Origin: Phlebiopsis flavidoalba
Taxonomy: Eukaryota > Basidiomycota > Agaricomycetes > Polyporales > Phanerochaetaceae
Reading direction: 5' to 3'
DNA length: 64,000 bases
Assembly: GCA_035772785.1 (NCBI GenBank)
Contig: JAOCPU010000002.1
Span: forward strand, 682,001-746,000
A model generated the notes under the pieces. The model ran no database searches. It saw nothing but the letters and a program-made list of their open reading frames with translations, and was not told the origin of the DNA. Position 1 is the stretch's first letter, and each line of letters starts with the position of its first letter. The translations under genes were made by a program, and so were the position numbers. Of the stretch, positions 1 to 12,100 are shown piece after piece.

Positions 1-104
1 ACCGGAGGAACAAAACCCAAAACTTGGTCTGCTAGACTGCTACACACACACTATCCGAGTCCGTCCCTAGTGCCAGTACTTGGCAGGCTATTACTCATCC
101 AGAG

Positions 105-1939
105 ATGGACAATTCAGCGGTGGCATATACAACTGCTGTCGAGCAATTGTACGTAGACCAAAGTTGATCGATGTGCCTACTGTTTGACCCCGCTGAGGAT
201 TCTCAAATAGAACTAATAAGCGACTACATAAGTATAGCATGTATAGGTAAGATGATTATAGACTACTCATGTTCAGATCTTCACATTCGGCATTGGTGTA
301 GTGCTAATACTGTTGAGCAAAAACGATCACCTCACAGTTTGGGATTGACATACTACTCCGAAAACATTCATGGAGCGTGACCCTCTGCTCTCTCTTATCG
401 AATCAATGTCTTTTATTTGATTCTCCCTCGTGCTATTACTCTAAATAAAAACTTTTCTCCCGACGAAAAATCTACAAGTGCGTAGTATTCTTGGGTTACC
501 TAAAGCTATAATTCTTGGGTATAAAATTTTAAATCGTAAATCGTACCCTTACATCAACTTCGGCAGAGGTACGCACTAGTTATTTGCTATTCATATATAC
601 ACCATTTACCCCTTAAACCTGGATTTCATTCAGCTGTATAGCTATCTCAACTGTTGGACACATCATTGGAATTTTCTTTCTCATCAACATTGCAGGTAAT
701 GGAATGTTCTGACTATCATGACATATATGTAAGATGCTCACGATGATCCATACAATCTAGTATTTACTGCTTTACGGGTTTACGCAATCACTAAGAAAAG
801 GATGTTGATTTCAGCCGTTGTTTTCATTCTTGACCTTGTACCTATTGCCACACAAACTTGGTGCGTCATTTTTCTAAACTGATCATGTTATCACTATATA
901 CATATGATCAAAAAGTTTTCTTATACCCAAGGGAAATTCACATTCATCAAAGAAATTTCCGGTTGCTCTTCAAGTTCATCACCAAAGATTTCCGTATTGA
1001 CACAAGAAAGGTATGTCGTGTGGCTCAAGGATCAAATATATAAACGTATCTGATTGTGTTTCCAGTTGTATGTTCTCGATGAAAATGTGTTATGCAGAAG
1101 TAAAAACATCTTATTAACATTATTAAGTAGTAGAATACACAACTCGAGGAGTGCATGATCTTGGGGACCTGTTAGCGCTACTCGCTACATGGAGAGTAAC
1201 AATCAATGAATGGCGAGTGGCGAGGGGACTGAATCTGAGATCTCCCATTATAACCTGTCTATTAAGGGATGGTGAGTTACATCGTCTGTTCATACGGTAT
1301 GAGTCGCCGAACATTGAGATTGTCATAGGAACATGGTACTTTGCGTAAGTCGTTAGTATGCGGCACAGATCAAGAGTATGATCAGTTTTACTGTGCAGTA
1401 TCTTTGCTCGTTGTCAATATTCTACAAAATGGGTCGAGCCAGCCGAGTCACTCTTTGTATGGGTCTCTATCACCTTTCAAAGCCACAACGAAGGCCCTCA
1501 GGCCTCTTACCACGTGCTACACAGGGAGCAACATTTGTCTCCACAATCGTTCGAACTTCTTGTATGTCTGCGCTGCGAACAGACCCGCGTTGTTTCGCTG
1601 ACCCTGTATCAAACAACCAGCCCCCTCGACTAATCAACCCGATTCATCATGACAGAACCTCCGCTCCGCAAGCACATCTGCTACAGGCCAGAGCGCATTA
1701 GGTCTGGCATTCCTCCCCCTGACATCTCTGCTCCTGTCTTTCATAAAATCAGCAAAGCGACGGATTTTGGGCAATATCGGTGCGCCTATGACGGATGGAG
1801 GTCGACGACGAAGAATTGGTGGTTTCAGAAGGCAACGAGCAAGACCGAGGAAAGCGATGAACCGCCAATCTCGAGGCTCGAGAGAGGGCGGGCCTCTGTG
1901 GGGCACGTCGTGGACCCCGACGCTACATCTGAGGAGTGA
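105..1939 (+). CDS. DUF6533-type multi-pass membrane protein, tandem copy 1 (frame broken)
   Basis: I recognise the Agaricomycete DUF6533 family, predicted multi-pass membrane proteins of unknown function. The ATG at 105 opens MDNSAVAYTTAVEQLYVDQ, followed at 211-380 by a hydrophobic stretch and SANTVEQKR, a typical DUF6533 N-terminus. Further exons carry VFTALRV-like and KRMLISAVVFILDLVPIA-like segments (750-850), then DLGDLLALLATWRVT (1151-1200). A hydrophilic acidic tail ending SDEPPISRLERG...DATSEE stops at 1939. The parts lie in several frames; some junctions look like introns, others like small indels. A second copy begins at 4832 with the same order of segments. Membrane topology is inferred from hydrophobicity; function is unknown. 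Family assignment is from memory of family style, not a search. Confidence 0.6.
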
Positions 1940-3490
1940 GATTCGAGCCCAAGAATCGTCCGACGCACCTGGTCTTACTCGACACAGATCTTTCTGGATA
2001 TCTTGCAGTCAGAAATCACTCCGTGTGATATAGTTAACATCGCTCTGTATACACGTCAGAGTCTTCAGGATAAAGAGATAGTTCAAATAGATACTTCGAC
2101 ACACAACGAACCAAGCTCGTCGAGGTGAGGCCCAGAGGAGTTCGCGCCGCCGAAGCTGCTTTCCAAGGCTAAAACCAATCGATTGGAGACTGGACGTGTG
2201 AAGCAGCGTGAGATCCATGCTGCCGCTCTTGAACAGTTTCGGGACTGTATGCGGTTCAACGGAGCGCCGTCCGGCTGGTGCGGGGGGTGAAGAAGGCCGG
2301 GATGCGCATGGCCAAAGTGCAGTGAGTGCGGCGAGGCTTATCCTAGTCCGCAGAAAGGTACGGGGACGTGAGGCTAGGTTTGCGGGCGGGGCAAGCCGCC
2401 AACCCGACTCGCATCGGCATTGAACGTTGGATGCGAGATTGAAATCGCGCAGAATGGCAAGGGAAGGAAGAGCACGACATAGGTCGTCTCGCATATGCTG
2501 GAGTATACCTTGCGCTTTGTGGTAAGCTTGTATGCGCGTGCCGTCGACTCAGAGCGTCAATGCCGCGGAAGTCTTTCGACGATAGCGACGTGCTGTAGGG
2601 CATGTCAAATAGTCGTCGCGATGAGGATTGCGCAAATGCCGAATTTTGCCAAGTGTCTCCAAGAGCTCGATTGCTCTGAGGGGCATCGTGGACAGTGGGG
2701 GAGTTGTACATGGTGGACGCTGTCGATCAAAAGATGGTCGCCCGACGCCGTCCAAAAGAGTGGTTTGCATTGACTCTAAGCGCATACGTGAGGGCGGCAC
2801 GGCCACACATCGAGTTTGGCTGCCTCGTTCGGGGCTCATAGGTCTGAGTAAAATCCTCCCTAAAACGTGGAATCGATAATAAAAACTTCTAAATTGATAT
2901 TATTGGCTGTTATAAGAGGGAAGAAAAGGAGCGCAAAAAGAGACTGTATGTTCCCATTGTTAATGGCCAGGCCGATCAGGTTCGAAACCATCGTAAACTC
3001 CCCGAGCCCCTCCCCTCCCCCCGGCTCTCACCAGCTGTAGGCTTCAAAGGAAAGTGTGGACACTTCCCGGCTCAGCTATCTTGCTTACGACAACAAGGGA
3101 ACGGTTAGGTACAGCAATATAAGCCCTTGTTGTTTAGACGAGGCGTCTAATATGTCTGCGCTCGTCTCGTCGAATACTGCTTTATCTCAACATCCTGGCT
3201 ATCTTTCTTTCCAAAGCATCTTAGCTCTAGCGTGGCGTGTACTTATACTGAAAACTTCAAGAACCGGTGCTTGACGGTCTAGTCGCGCAACATTGTAATT
3301 ATTGTGCTGTGGGGGCTGCCTAAATCCCTGCGTAGTAACATCGATATCTTTGTTAGCTTGCTGTCTACTTACCAGTCAAATCAAACCCAGTATGCACTCA
3401 CGAGCTCTTGCACGCCACATGAAATCATGAAAAGGTACGTACTTTAGGTTGTGCGACGTTATGTAATATAATTATATCACAATAAAGGGA
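1940..3490. other. Unassigned stretch between the DUF6533 copies, part 1
   Basis: No recognisable gene. At 2110-2400 a plus-strand reading (EFAPPKLLSKAKTNRLETG, then KKAGMRMAKVQ in a shifted frame) has coding-like composition, and an overlapping minus-strand reading is open over 161 codons. Neither matches a family I know. From about 2880 to 3490 the sequence turns AT-rich with short runs of A and T, like an intergenic region. Confidence 0.3.
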
Positions 3491-4724
3491 ATTGTCGTGA
3501 GATCCAAACAGGTTAATTTGAAACAAAAAAGGAGAGCGTTACTCCCATTTTTCATCGTTCATGGTTCGAACCCTCGCAACCCCCATGGTCCACCGTCCCA
3601 GGGTAGGGTGACTCCAAGGCAAGTGTGCATTCTCGCCCGCTCAACTACCCGGCCTGCGACGTTGAGGGAACGGTGTAACCTCCTATGTACGAGAGTTTCA
3701 GTGGGCCACTATCCTTCGCTTCCTGCGACAGTGCTCTTTCAACTTTCGACTGCAAACCTCCCCGACACTCCTCGCTGGCTTGTAGCATTCACCGAATATG
3801 CCCGCCTGAGTCTCAAATCGGTTGCGGCCTTTGATTTGGCCGCTGGTCAGGTCCTCCTCCAGCCGGCACGCACGTCACGCAGAAGTTCAGAGAGAATGCC
3901 TTTTTTTTTCGGCGAGGAGGATCTCTGCTCTGTGAAGACACGAGGCAGCATGGACCGTAAGGCGCGCCTCGGGCTGCTTTTGCGGGGAGAGGCACCCGCG
4001 TCTGCGTCCTGCTTCACTGAGCAGCAACCGCCAGCAAAGAAGTTGCTCGGACTCGGCGAAACGTCGCGGAGGCAGCCTCGTGGGGGCGCCACTAACTGCA
4101 GCTCGCTGCTCTCTTTTCGGCTTCGGACACTGCGCAGAAGGTACGGGTGTCGTAAGACGGGCGCAGAGGCGAGATCATTGGAGCGCAAGATCGTGCTGCA
4201 CGCCCGCTGACCCGCCCCGCTGCCGGGAGCACGCCCTGGGGGGTTCGTGGCGCTGCGCGGCCATCGTGCGGACCGCAACCGGCCGCGGCTGCCTGGGAAC
4301 AGCCGCCGCCAGACCACGGGCCCGCATTGGGCGAAGGACGCGACGGTTGCGAAAAAACGCGGTGGTCCGCGCTGGGGCGTCGTGCACGACCTGGACCGAC
4401 GGTCGCCCGCGGCGACGCCTCGGGTAAGTGGCCGTAGGCGCTCTCGCATCTTGTTGGCGAAACCACGTCTGTGTCACTCACTCACGCCATGCAACTCCCA
4501 GCTGTCGCATCCTTGAATCAAAAACGACACAGCCGCAAGATACCAAACATATCTGTTTGAATTCGCTTTAACTAATGAATAGCTGCCACAAATTTCCCCT
4601 TTTACCTCTGCTTCTATCCATTTTCAGTGCGCGGCCAATCATGATACGAAGCTCGTCTCATTTTCGAGCTAGTTACATGTACGTTTTGCACGTTGCGGTT
4701 GCAACAACAACATTCTCGCTCACA
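3491..4724. other. GC-rich unassigned stretch with an open plus-strand frame
   Basis: A plus-strand frame is open over 3497-4210 (237 codons), rich in Arg, Leu and Ser, with no motif I recognise. GC rises sharply between about 3840 and 4460, which by itself keeps several frames open on both strands, so openness is weak evidence for coding. At 3563 the string ggttcgaaccc resembles a tRNA T-loop, but the flanking bases do not form a T-stem. I see no domain, signal peptide or homologue. It may be the remains of a gene lost between the two DUF6533 copies, or non-coding. Confidence 0.25.
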
Positions 4725-4730
4725 TATAAA
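4725..4730 (+). promoter_or_regulatory. TATA box upstream of DUF6533 copy 2
   Basis: The string TATAAAAG starts here, 102 bases before the putative ATG at 4832. That is a normal distance for a fungal TATA promoter. No equally clear box is visible in the 104 bases available before copy 1. Confidence 0.5.
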
Positions 4731-4831
4731 AGTACAGGAAGAGACTCGCTTTAGCGGAGTCGACGAGAGCCCGCCTCGGATTGCTGCGACCCACTCACTC
4801 TGTATTCATCACAACTACTCCGAAGCCTAAG

Positions 4832-6740
4832 ATGGACACAACCCGGCGGCATATGTAGCTGCCCTTGAGCAATTGTGCGTAAATCGTCCGCTGGACATTT
4901 TTCTCTATTGTCCTTGACTTGAAAATAGCCAAACAAATAGCTACATAGTTGTGGCCATGTAACTGGTTGGTAGGAAAATCTGTGAAAACGCGCATTGCTT
5001 AAACTTCGAGCTCAACAGTCAACGGTTCAAACAACCACGTTGGTGCAGCGCTGATACTTTATGAGCAAGTGATCACCTCTCAGTTTGGGATTGATGTTCT
5101 TCGTTCCGAAAAACATCCGTGGAGCGTGACCTCCGCTCTCTATTTCACTAAATCGATTGGTTTTATTTCTTTGTGTCGCGTCCAGCTTTCTCTCAGGTGG
5201 ATTCAAAAAACTCGTAAGCTTGGGGGGGGGGGGGGGGGGTGGGAATGACATTCTTTGCTCATCTGAGACCACTCGATTCTGATATGTAAGCTGGCGCTCT
5301 TTGGCAAATTTAGAGGTACGTCGTAGTTACTGTTGACGATTTCACACATGCCACTGAACCATCACGGCACTTGTACGTTAGATGCTTTGCTCTCACTATC
5401 TCTGGAGAGATTCTTGGACTTCATCCCTTTTTTAATCAGCACTGCGGGTAATCCCATGTTCTAGCTGTGGCAACACTTACCTCAGATACTCACCTTTCAC
5501 TAGTATTCACTGCTTTACGGGTGTCTACCGCAATCTCCAAGAAAAGTGTGCTAATATCTGGTGCAATATTCATGCTCGGACTTGTACCCGTTGCCACGAC
5601 CCCTCCCTCCCTTTTTGGTACGTCAATTCATGTGACTTTCACATCGCATACACATGTCGAAATATTTACGATTATCCAGTACGACTATGCCCTACAAAAG
5701 CTTGCGTTCATCGAAAATGATCCACGCTTGCTCTCGAACAATACCGAATGTTTCCGCAGTGACGCGAGATGGGTACGTTATAAGCTTGAACAATACCTCG
5801 AAGCATATCTGATCATGTATGCAGCCGTATACGTATCATGAATGCTTTGAATACGAGTAATCTGAGTAATATGGATCAGTCAGAATACGCAACCCGCAGC
5901 CTGCGTCATCCTCGGGGACCTTTTAGCCCTGCTTGCTACATGGAGAGTGACAATTCATGAATGGCGAGAAGCGAGGAGCACTCAATTTGGGATCTCCCAT
6001 TACAACCTGTCTGTTAAGGGACGGTGAGTTGCATTTTCCGTCTGTGTGATATGAGTCAATATGGAATGTGTTATAGGAACATGGTACTTTGTGTAAGTTG
6101 CTATGTGACGCAAATCGGGAGCATAGTTATGTACTCACTCTCCGCATGTCTAGGATTCTGCTTGTTATTAATGTCCTTACAAATGACTACTGAGTCGCGG
6201 CAAACATTTTTGGTATGCCTTTATCACTTTACAAAGGTAATAGGCCACCTGACAGTACACCGCATAGGGAGCTACATTCATAACTCAACTCGCCGAGTTC
6301 CTAGTAAGTCTACACTGCAAACCACACCCCACATCACCCCTCACCTAACATCAAACAAACAGCCACCCCTGCTCGTAAACCCGCCTTCATCATAAAACCT
6401 TTCGCTCCGCAAGCACATCTCCCGACGGCCAGAGCGCATCGTCTGGAGCCCTCCCCACTGAGATTTCCGCGCCCCAACTTCCGCGCTTCGGCCAACGTGG
6501 AGGGTTTTTAGGTAATATTGGTGTCGCCTCTGACCGACGACGGTGAAGACGAATTGGTGTTTGAGGAGGAACGGCAGATTGAAGGGAGCGATGGGCATGG
6601 GATGGGATTGTGGGTAGACGAGGGGAGACCTTCGTTTGATCAGAGTCGTAGAGCCTAATGGCACACCCCAGACGTGAGTACCCGTCCGAAGCTTGAGGCC
6701 CGAGGGTACCATTGCCACGACGCGCCTGTGTCACTTCTAA
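4832..6740 (+). CDS. DUF6533-type multi-pass membrane protein, tandem copy 2 (frame broken)
   Basis: This is a diverged tandem copy of the gene at 105. The ATG at 4832 starts MDT, then a shifted frame gives AYVAALEQLCV, matching AYTTAVEQLYV of copy 1. The same segments follow in order: hydrophobic N-terminal exon, VFTALRV (5505-5525), KKSVLISGAIFMLGLVPVA (5541-5597), GDLLALLATWRVTIHEWRE (5919-5975), MSLQMTTESRQTF, and an acidic tail near 6510-6700. The last readable piece, EGTIATTRLCHF, ends at 6740. A run of 18 G at 5222-5239 lies early in the locus, where copy 1 has unrelated sequence. At least four frame breaks separate the segments, so the locus is either damaged or mis-sequenced. Function unknown. 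Confidence 0.55.
5222..5239 (+). repeat. Poly-G homopolymer (18 nt)
   Basis: Eighteen consecutive G, then TGGG. Runs of this length are hard for any long-read chemistry, so the true length is uncertain. It lies inside the DUF6533 copy 2 locus. Confidence 0.9.
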
Positions 6741-6990
6741 GAGATTTCTTTGTGAATGTTTCATGTCGGCGTAGATAGCTATGGGATGCCGCTGTGTTCA
6801 TGGTACTCAAGTAAAATTGCGCCGTACGTCAGAGCATCCCTGATATGAGCTAGATCAAGGGTAGGTAGATTAGCTCGAACAATAAACATGAATCTGGAGT
6901 CGAGATAAGCATATAGAATATAGAAAGCAAAGGACGGTCGCTTTCACCCCTCCCAACCACAACACCTACCAAAACCGTCCACAACACCCG
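6741..6990. other. Intergenic, AT-leaning
   Basis: Nothing recognisable. This is the transition from the moderate-GC DUF6533 copies to the GC-rich block that follows. Confidence 0.5.
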
Positions 6991-7089
6991 CCTCAATGTC
7001 CCACGCACGCACGCAGCATCCCGTCCCATTCACAATCTCTCTTGCCCTTCCCCTCCCCGTCCATCCCTCCCTGCCATGGAGTCTCCCCC

Positions 7090-8549
7090 ACCCTCCTACG
7101 CAGAGCCCTAACAGCCGAACACGCGCGCTCAAAACCCAATTCGCCCAGCTCGCGGCGGACCCACACCGAGATCACCTCGCGTCTGCTGGTCGCGCCGTGG
7201 TCGTCCCCCAGCTCGGTGCGACGCCGCAGATCTCGGGGAGACGCACGAGCTGAGCGGCGGTGGGAAGCGGGTTCTACAAGGTGCGTTTCAATCCAAAGGG
7301 GGCCCCTCGCATGGGGGAGGGAAGGGTTGCGGATGGCATGGAATGGGACGGGGGCTGCTGATGCAGGATAGAGGTACAGGATAGAAGCTGTATCGCGATT
7401 CGCGGGCTCAACGCGAGCCAGTGTGCGAGTTTTCTGAACAGTGAGCGTCGTCGTCGTCGTCGCTGTGTTCGGGCCCAAGGCTGAGCTGCATGCGAGGACT
7501 ACGGCACGGTGCTCGTCCCGCTCTCGCGCGGCGCGATGGGCGCGGAGGAGAAGAAGGTCATGATCGCCATAAGTTTGTCGAGGGTGCGACCAGGCCGCGG
7601 CGTGTTGTGTGTTGTGTGCGTAGCTCAAGGGGGGCCAGACGATCCCGGTGCAACCAGGAGGCGGCGAAGCGCACGTCGGCGCGGTTCCACGAGCTGGGCA
7701 AGCAGGTCGAGGCGTTCCCGATGAAGGTGTCCGCGTATTTGCGGCAGGAGGCGGACAAGGGCAGCTGGTTGACGGCGCTGTGGAGCGGGGTCGAGGAGTG
7801 AGTTGCACCTTACCTGCGCTGGTGCTGCGCGCTGAGAGACAGTTTGTGCATGTCGATATGGAATGTGAGTGGGCGTCGTAACGTGAGGGCGATTCTCACA
7901 AGGCGCGCAGGCTCTCAATGAGCGCGGGCTGAGCGCGATTATAAGGCTGTTTAACGCGAAATGCTGTCGCATGTTGGCGCGATCAGCTTTTCGTGCGGTG
8001 CGTGCTGTCTCCCTCTCGCCCGCCGCTAGGCTCATGCGCTCGCCAGGCCCGTTTCTGCGCGTGGACGTGCAGCTGACCCAGCGTGCGTCCCCTCATGTTC
8101 CATTACCCAACGCGACCTAATAAACGATCTCGTTCACAGCGCAGTCGCAGCCATTAGTGGCAGACACGCCGCGGACGACGATACACGAGACGAAGCGGAA
8201 CGCAAAGGAGATTGGCGACGGGCTGTGTGGGTTCGAGGACGCGTGGCACATGATCAGGCTCGCGCATGCTCGAATCTGCTAGAGAACGTGGAGATGCCTC
8301 GCGGGTCTCGGTGCGTCGTTGTTGTCTCGGAGGGCCATCCTAGTACTGCGGATCACTCACACAAGTACTTTTGTGGTACAGGACATGCCGGACGCGTTTG
8401 CGTCGCAGCTGAAGCCGGCGGAGGTGGTGTACTACCCGCGCTGGTGTGTGTGTCTGCGGGTCACTCCGTACGCGGCGGGCAAGTCGCCGCTCGAGGAGTG
8501 CTGGGAGCACCGCCGCGTGTACTGTGCAGTGTGTAGTGTGTGTATGTAA
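7090..8549 (+). CDS. Unrecognised protein, GC-rich, multi-exon
   Basis: Coding is suggested by protein-like segments joined through plausible GT-AG introns. In order: KTQFAQLAADPHRDHLASAG (about 7131-7190), GTVLVPLSRGAMGAEEKKV (about 7500-7558), KRTSARFHELGKQVEAFPMK (about 7665-7725) continuing to SYLRQEADKGSWLTALWSGVE (to 7799), then IHETKRNAKEIGDGLCGFED (about 8184-8245), and ADMPDAFASQLKPAEVVYYPRW-like sequence near 8380-8445. GC at third codon positions is very high, as in the neighbouring protease. I do not recognise the family. No signal peptide, transmembrane helix or catalytic motif is evident. Exon limits and start are uncertain, and an antisense frame is also open here only because of the high GC. 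Confidence 0.35.
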
Positions 8550-9096
8550 AAAGCGTACCTGAGCCGCTGTACCTTATCACGCCCCGATTGTGGCGCACAG
8601 CGTCCGAGCCGGGTTGTCGCCAAGGGCGGCGCGGGCGCCTGTTGCCGAACAGGCCTGGTCTTGTGCCGCCACCGGCTGCCCGCCCACATGCTGCCGACCG
8701 CGAGACGCAGCGTGCACACGACGGCGACGACCGAGTGTGGTGCCCCGCGCTGACGACTTTTCGGCGTCCCCTACGTACGCGGCCAAGACGCGAGCTTGGG
8801 CACATGAGGGGTCTCGGCGGTGCAGGGCTGTCAACGCTTGCGGTAGGCATGCACCAGGTCGCGTCGTAGCGCGGTTCTTCGCCTTTCTTCGCTGGTCCCG
8901 TGAACGACGCGGGCGAACGTCGCAGGGCACGCCCGCGCAAGGCACTATCGGAGGCAGGGGGGGGGAGAACGTTGGCATATCGCACTATGAGCGCATTGCG
9001 CACATCGGCGTGGCGGCGCGCTCGCCTGGGCAGATCGCCATCAGGCCTGGGGAAAGGCCCGTTAATTGTGCTCTGCGACCCGCATGGCCGCCGCCC
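8550..9096. other. Intergenic region upstream of the protease
   Basis: About 550 bases of GC-rich sequence. Long frames are open on both strands but show no conserved motif. It probably holds the protease promoter, with a TATA box at 9097. Confidence 0.4.
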
Positions 9097-9102
9097 TATA
9101 AA
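9097..9102 (+). promoter_or_regulatory. TATA box of the subtilase gene
   Basis: CCCTATAAAGCC lies 79 bases upstream of the ATG at 9181. A pyrimidine-rich leader (9150-9178) lies between, as is common in well-expressed fungal genes. Confidence 0.65.
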
Positions 9103-9180
9103 GCCGCGCGGGGGGCGTCCAGCCCGTCGTCCTCGCAAGAGACAACGGTTTCCCCCTCCCCCGTCCTCCTGTGCGCAGAC

Positions 9181-12100
9181 ATGTTCCGCTCCGCGTGGCT
9201 CGCGACCCTCCTCGTCGCGCTCCCGTACACGCGCTCGGCCGCGTCCGTGCCCGGCCGCTACATCGTCGAGCTCGAGAACGTCGACTCGCTCAGCGCGAAG
9301 CGCGTCTTCACCTCCGTGCGTGCCCTCCGTTCCCCCCCCACACACAATGCCAAGCTAACCGCGCGTTGACAGCCCCACGAGGCCCTCTACTCGGGGCCTT
9401 GCAGAAGCGCGGCATCGCGTACGACGTCCAGACGCAGTTCGACACCCAGGGCGTCTTCGTCGGTGCCTCGCTCTCCGTCGTACGTGCCCTCCCACCCCGC
9501 GCACTCTTTCCCGCTGCTCACGCGCCGTAGAACCCAGCTGAGATCGCCTCGGTCGCCGCGATCCCCTCCCGGCGTCAAGGCCATCCACCCCCGTCCGGAC
9601 GGTCGACGCGCCCAAGTACGTACCTCCTCTTGCGCAGTGTTGTGGTGCGGTGCTGACGCGGCTGCTAGGCGCACCCCCCCCCATCAATGCGCGCTCGTGG
9701 CCAAGGCGGGCGATGCGACGCTCCCGGACGCCGAGAGCACCCATGTGATGACTGTGAGCGTGTTCTGTGCGAGCACGATGTGCCGGGGCTAAATGCAGGA
9801 TGTGTAGGGCGTCGACAAGGTCCACGCGCAGGGTATCACCGGCAAGGGCATCAAGATCGGCATGTAAGCAGCTCCAACATACCACAGGCTGACTATATGC
9901 TAAGTTCTCACCTTCCCCGTGTATCAGTATCGACACTGGGTGAGTCAAAAGTTTACTATCACGCGAGTTCGCGTAGCTCATTTGCACGGTCAGCATCGAC
10001 TACAACCACCCGTACCTCGGCAAGGGCTTCGGGCCCGGCTTCAAGGTCATCGGCGGGTACGACCTCGTCGGCGACGCCTACACGGGCTCCAACACGCCCG
10101 TCCCGGACTCTGACCCGCTCGACCAGTGCGTCTCCCTCCCCTCCCCCTCACAAAATCTCACTAACGAACGCAGCACAGTGGCAACGGCCACGGCACCCAC
10201 GTTGCAGTACGCTTTTTTTTATCATAGTAGAGGTGTGTAGGGGCTGACGGAAGCGTAGGGCATCATCGGCGCGAACCCGGGGCAACGAGTTCAACATCAG
10301 CGGCGTCGCGCCCGACGCGTCGCTCGCGTCCTACCGCGTCTTCGGCTGCAAGGGCTCCGCGCAGGACGACGGTAACGCCCCCCTCCCCCCTGCTTTTCAT
10401 CAATGCAGCAGGCTGACGCGGCGCAGTGATCATCGGCGCGATTGCTGCGCGCGTACAACGACGGGCATGGACATCCTCACGCTCTCGCTCGGCGGCGTCG
10501 ACGGCTGGGCCGAGGGCGCGGGCGGCGTTGTTGGCCAGTCGTATTGTCGACCATGGGCCGCGTCGTGACCATCGCGGCGGGCAACGACGGCGCGTACGGC
10601 GCGTGGTACGCGTCGAGCCCCGGCACGGGCCTCGACGTCATCTCCGTCGCGAGCATCGACAAGTGCGTGTTCTCCTTTTCTCTCTCCGCGACGCTCGGCT
10701 GATGAAGCGCAGCACGGTCATCCCCGCGCAGAACGCGACCGTCCACGGCGCGACGCACGATCCCGTCGTACGTCCCCCTTTTTTATGTGCGATTGTTGGG
10801 ATGGGGCTGATGAGCGGTGCAGCCGTACCTCTCCGCGATCCCGCTCCCCGCAAACGGCACCCTCGCGGTGTACGCCACCTCGAACGACACGACCGTCGCG
10901 AACGACGCGTGCGACCCGCTCCCCGCGAGCACGCCTGATCTCTCGGACAAGATCGTCGTCGTGCGCCGTGGTACTTGTGCATTCGTACGTCTGTGCGTCG
11001 TTGGGGGTGCTAGGACGCGTGCTGATCGGTTGTGTAGACGCAGAAGCTTGGCAAACATGCGGCCAAGGGCGGCAAGGTCATGCTGATCTACAAGTGAGTT
11101 CCTGTGCGAGTCTTGGTGAACGTAGGCTGATGGCGCGTTTGTAGCAACGTCGAGGGCTGGTCCGCCATCTCCGTCGGCACCTACAACGCCGCACTCATCT
11201 CGCCCGAAGACGGCGCCTACGTACGTCGCCCTCCCCTCCCAAACGCACACCCCACTGACCGCCCCGCAGCTCGTCAAGCAATTCGCCGCGGGCGTCCCAT
11301 CGCGCTCTCCTTCCCGACGTCGGGCGGCGCCACCACGATCCCGAACCCAACCGCGGGCCTCGTCTCCGACTTCTCGACCTACGGCCCGACGTACGACATG
11401 AACTTCAAGCCCGCGGTCGGCGCGCCGGGCGGGAGCATCCTCAGCACGCTGCCGCTCGCGCTCGGCGCGTGGGGCGTCGAGAGCGGGACGAGCATGGCGA
11501 CGCCGTTCGTCGCTGGTTTCCTCGGCGCTCGTTCTCCAGGCGAAGGGCAAGTCCGCGGACGTCGTGGCTGCGATGGAGGGGCTTGTTCCAGGCGACGGCT
11601 GTCCCCGTCGGCAGCTCGAATAGTACCCGCTCGATGGGACCCGCTCCAGACGGCCGCCGTACAGGGCGCGGGACTCATTCAGGTTAATTTGGCGATTGCG
11701 GCGAAGACGTTTGTCGAGCCGACGCAGCTGCTGCTTAATGATACCGCGCACTTGAAGCCCATGTATGTGTTTTTGTTTCTCTCTTTGTGTGGGTGGAGGT
11801 GCTGAGGGGGGGGGCTAGCCAATCGTTCAAGATCAAGAACTCGGGTTCTGAGGCTGTCACGTACAAGCTCACGCACGTCCCGCCGCTGGTACCATCGACA
11901 CCTACGACGCCGTATGTTCGCTTCGCTACTTGTACTTTACTCTCTGCTGAACAAGCCCCAGAAAACCGGCGCCGCCATCGACGGCCCCGATCCCCGTCAC
12001 CTCCTCGCACGCCACCGTCATCCTGAGCCAATCCCAGGTGACCGTCCGCCCGGGCAGCTCCGCGACCGTGCTCGTCACCGTCGTCCCGCCGATCCTCAGC

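Larger units (their letters stand above)
105..6740 (+). repeat. Tandem gene duplication (105-1939 and 4832-6740)
   Basis: The two units share long runs of near-identical DNA in the same order and orientation. Examples are gagcaattgt plus gcgtaaa or acgtaga (about 145 and 4868), ctacatggagagtgac or -taac (about 1188 and 5938), ctgtctgttaaggga or ctgtctattaaggga, and gctccgcaagcacatct (about 1663 and 6403). The spacing is about 4.73 kb. Divergence is spread along the unit, so this is an old duplication and not an assembly double count. Confidence 0.75.

Noticed and set aside
3555..3590. tRNA-like T-loop ggttcgaaccc
   Set aside because: The flanking bases do not form a 5-bp T-stem and no anticodon or D arm is found upstream; the string is simply palindromic.
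6993..7808. 271-codon minus-strand frame in the GC-rich block
   Set aside because: It overlaps plus-strand segments with better protein-like character; high GC keeps the antisense frame open.
8461..9345. 294-codon minus-strand frame upstream of the protease
   Set aside because: It is the antisense shadow of very GC-rich sequence and overlaps the protease TATA box, leader and signal peptide.
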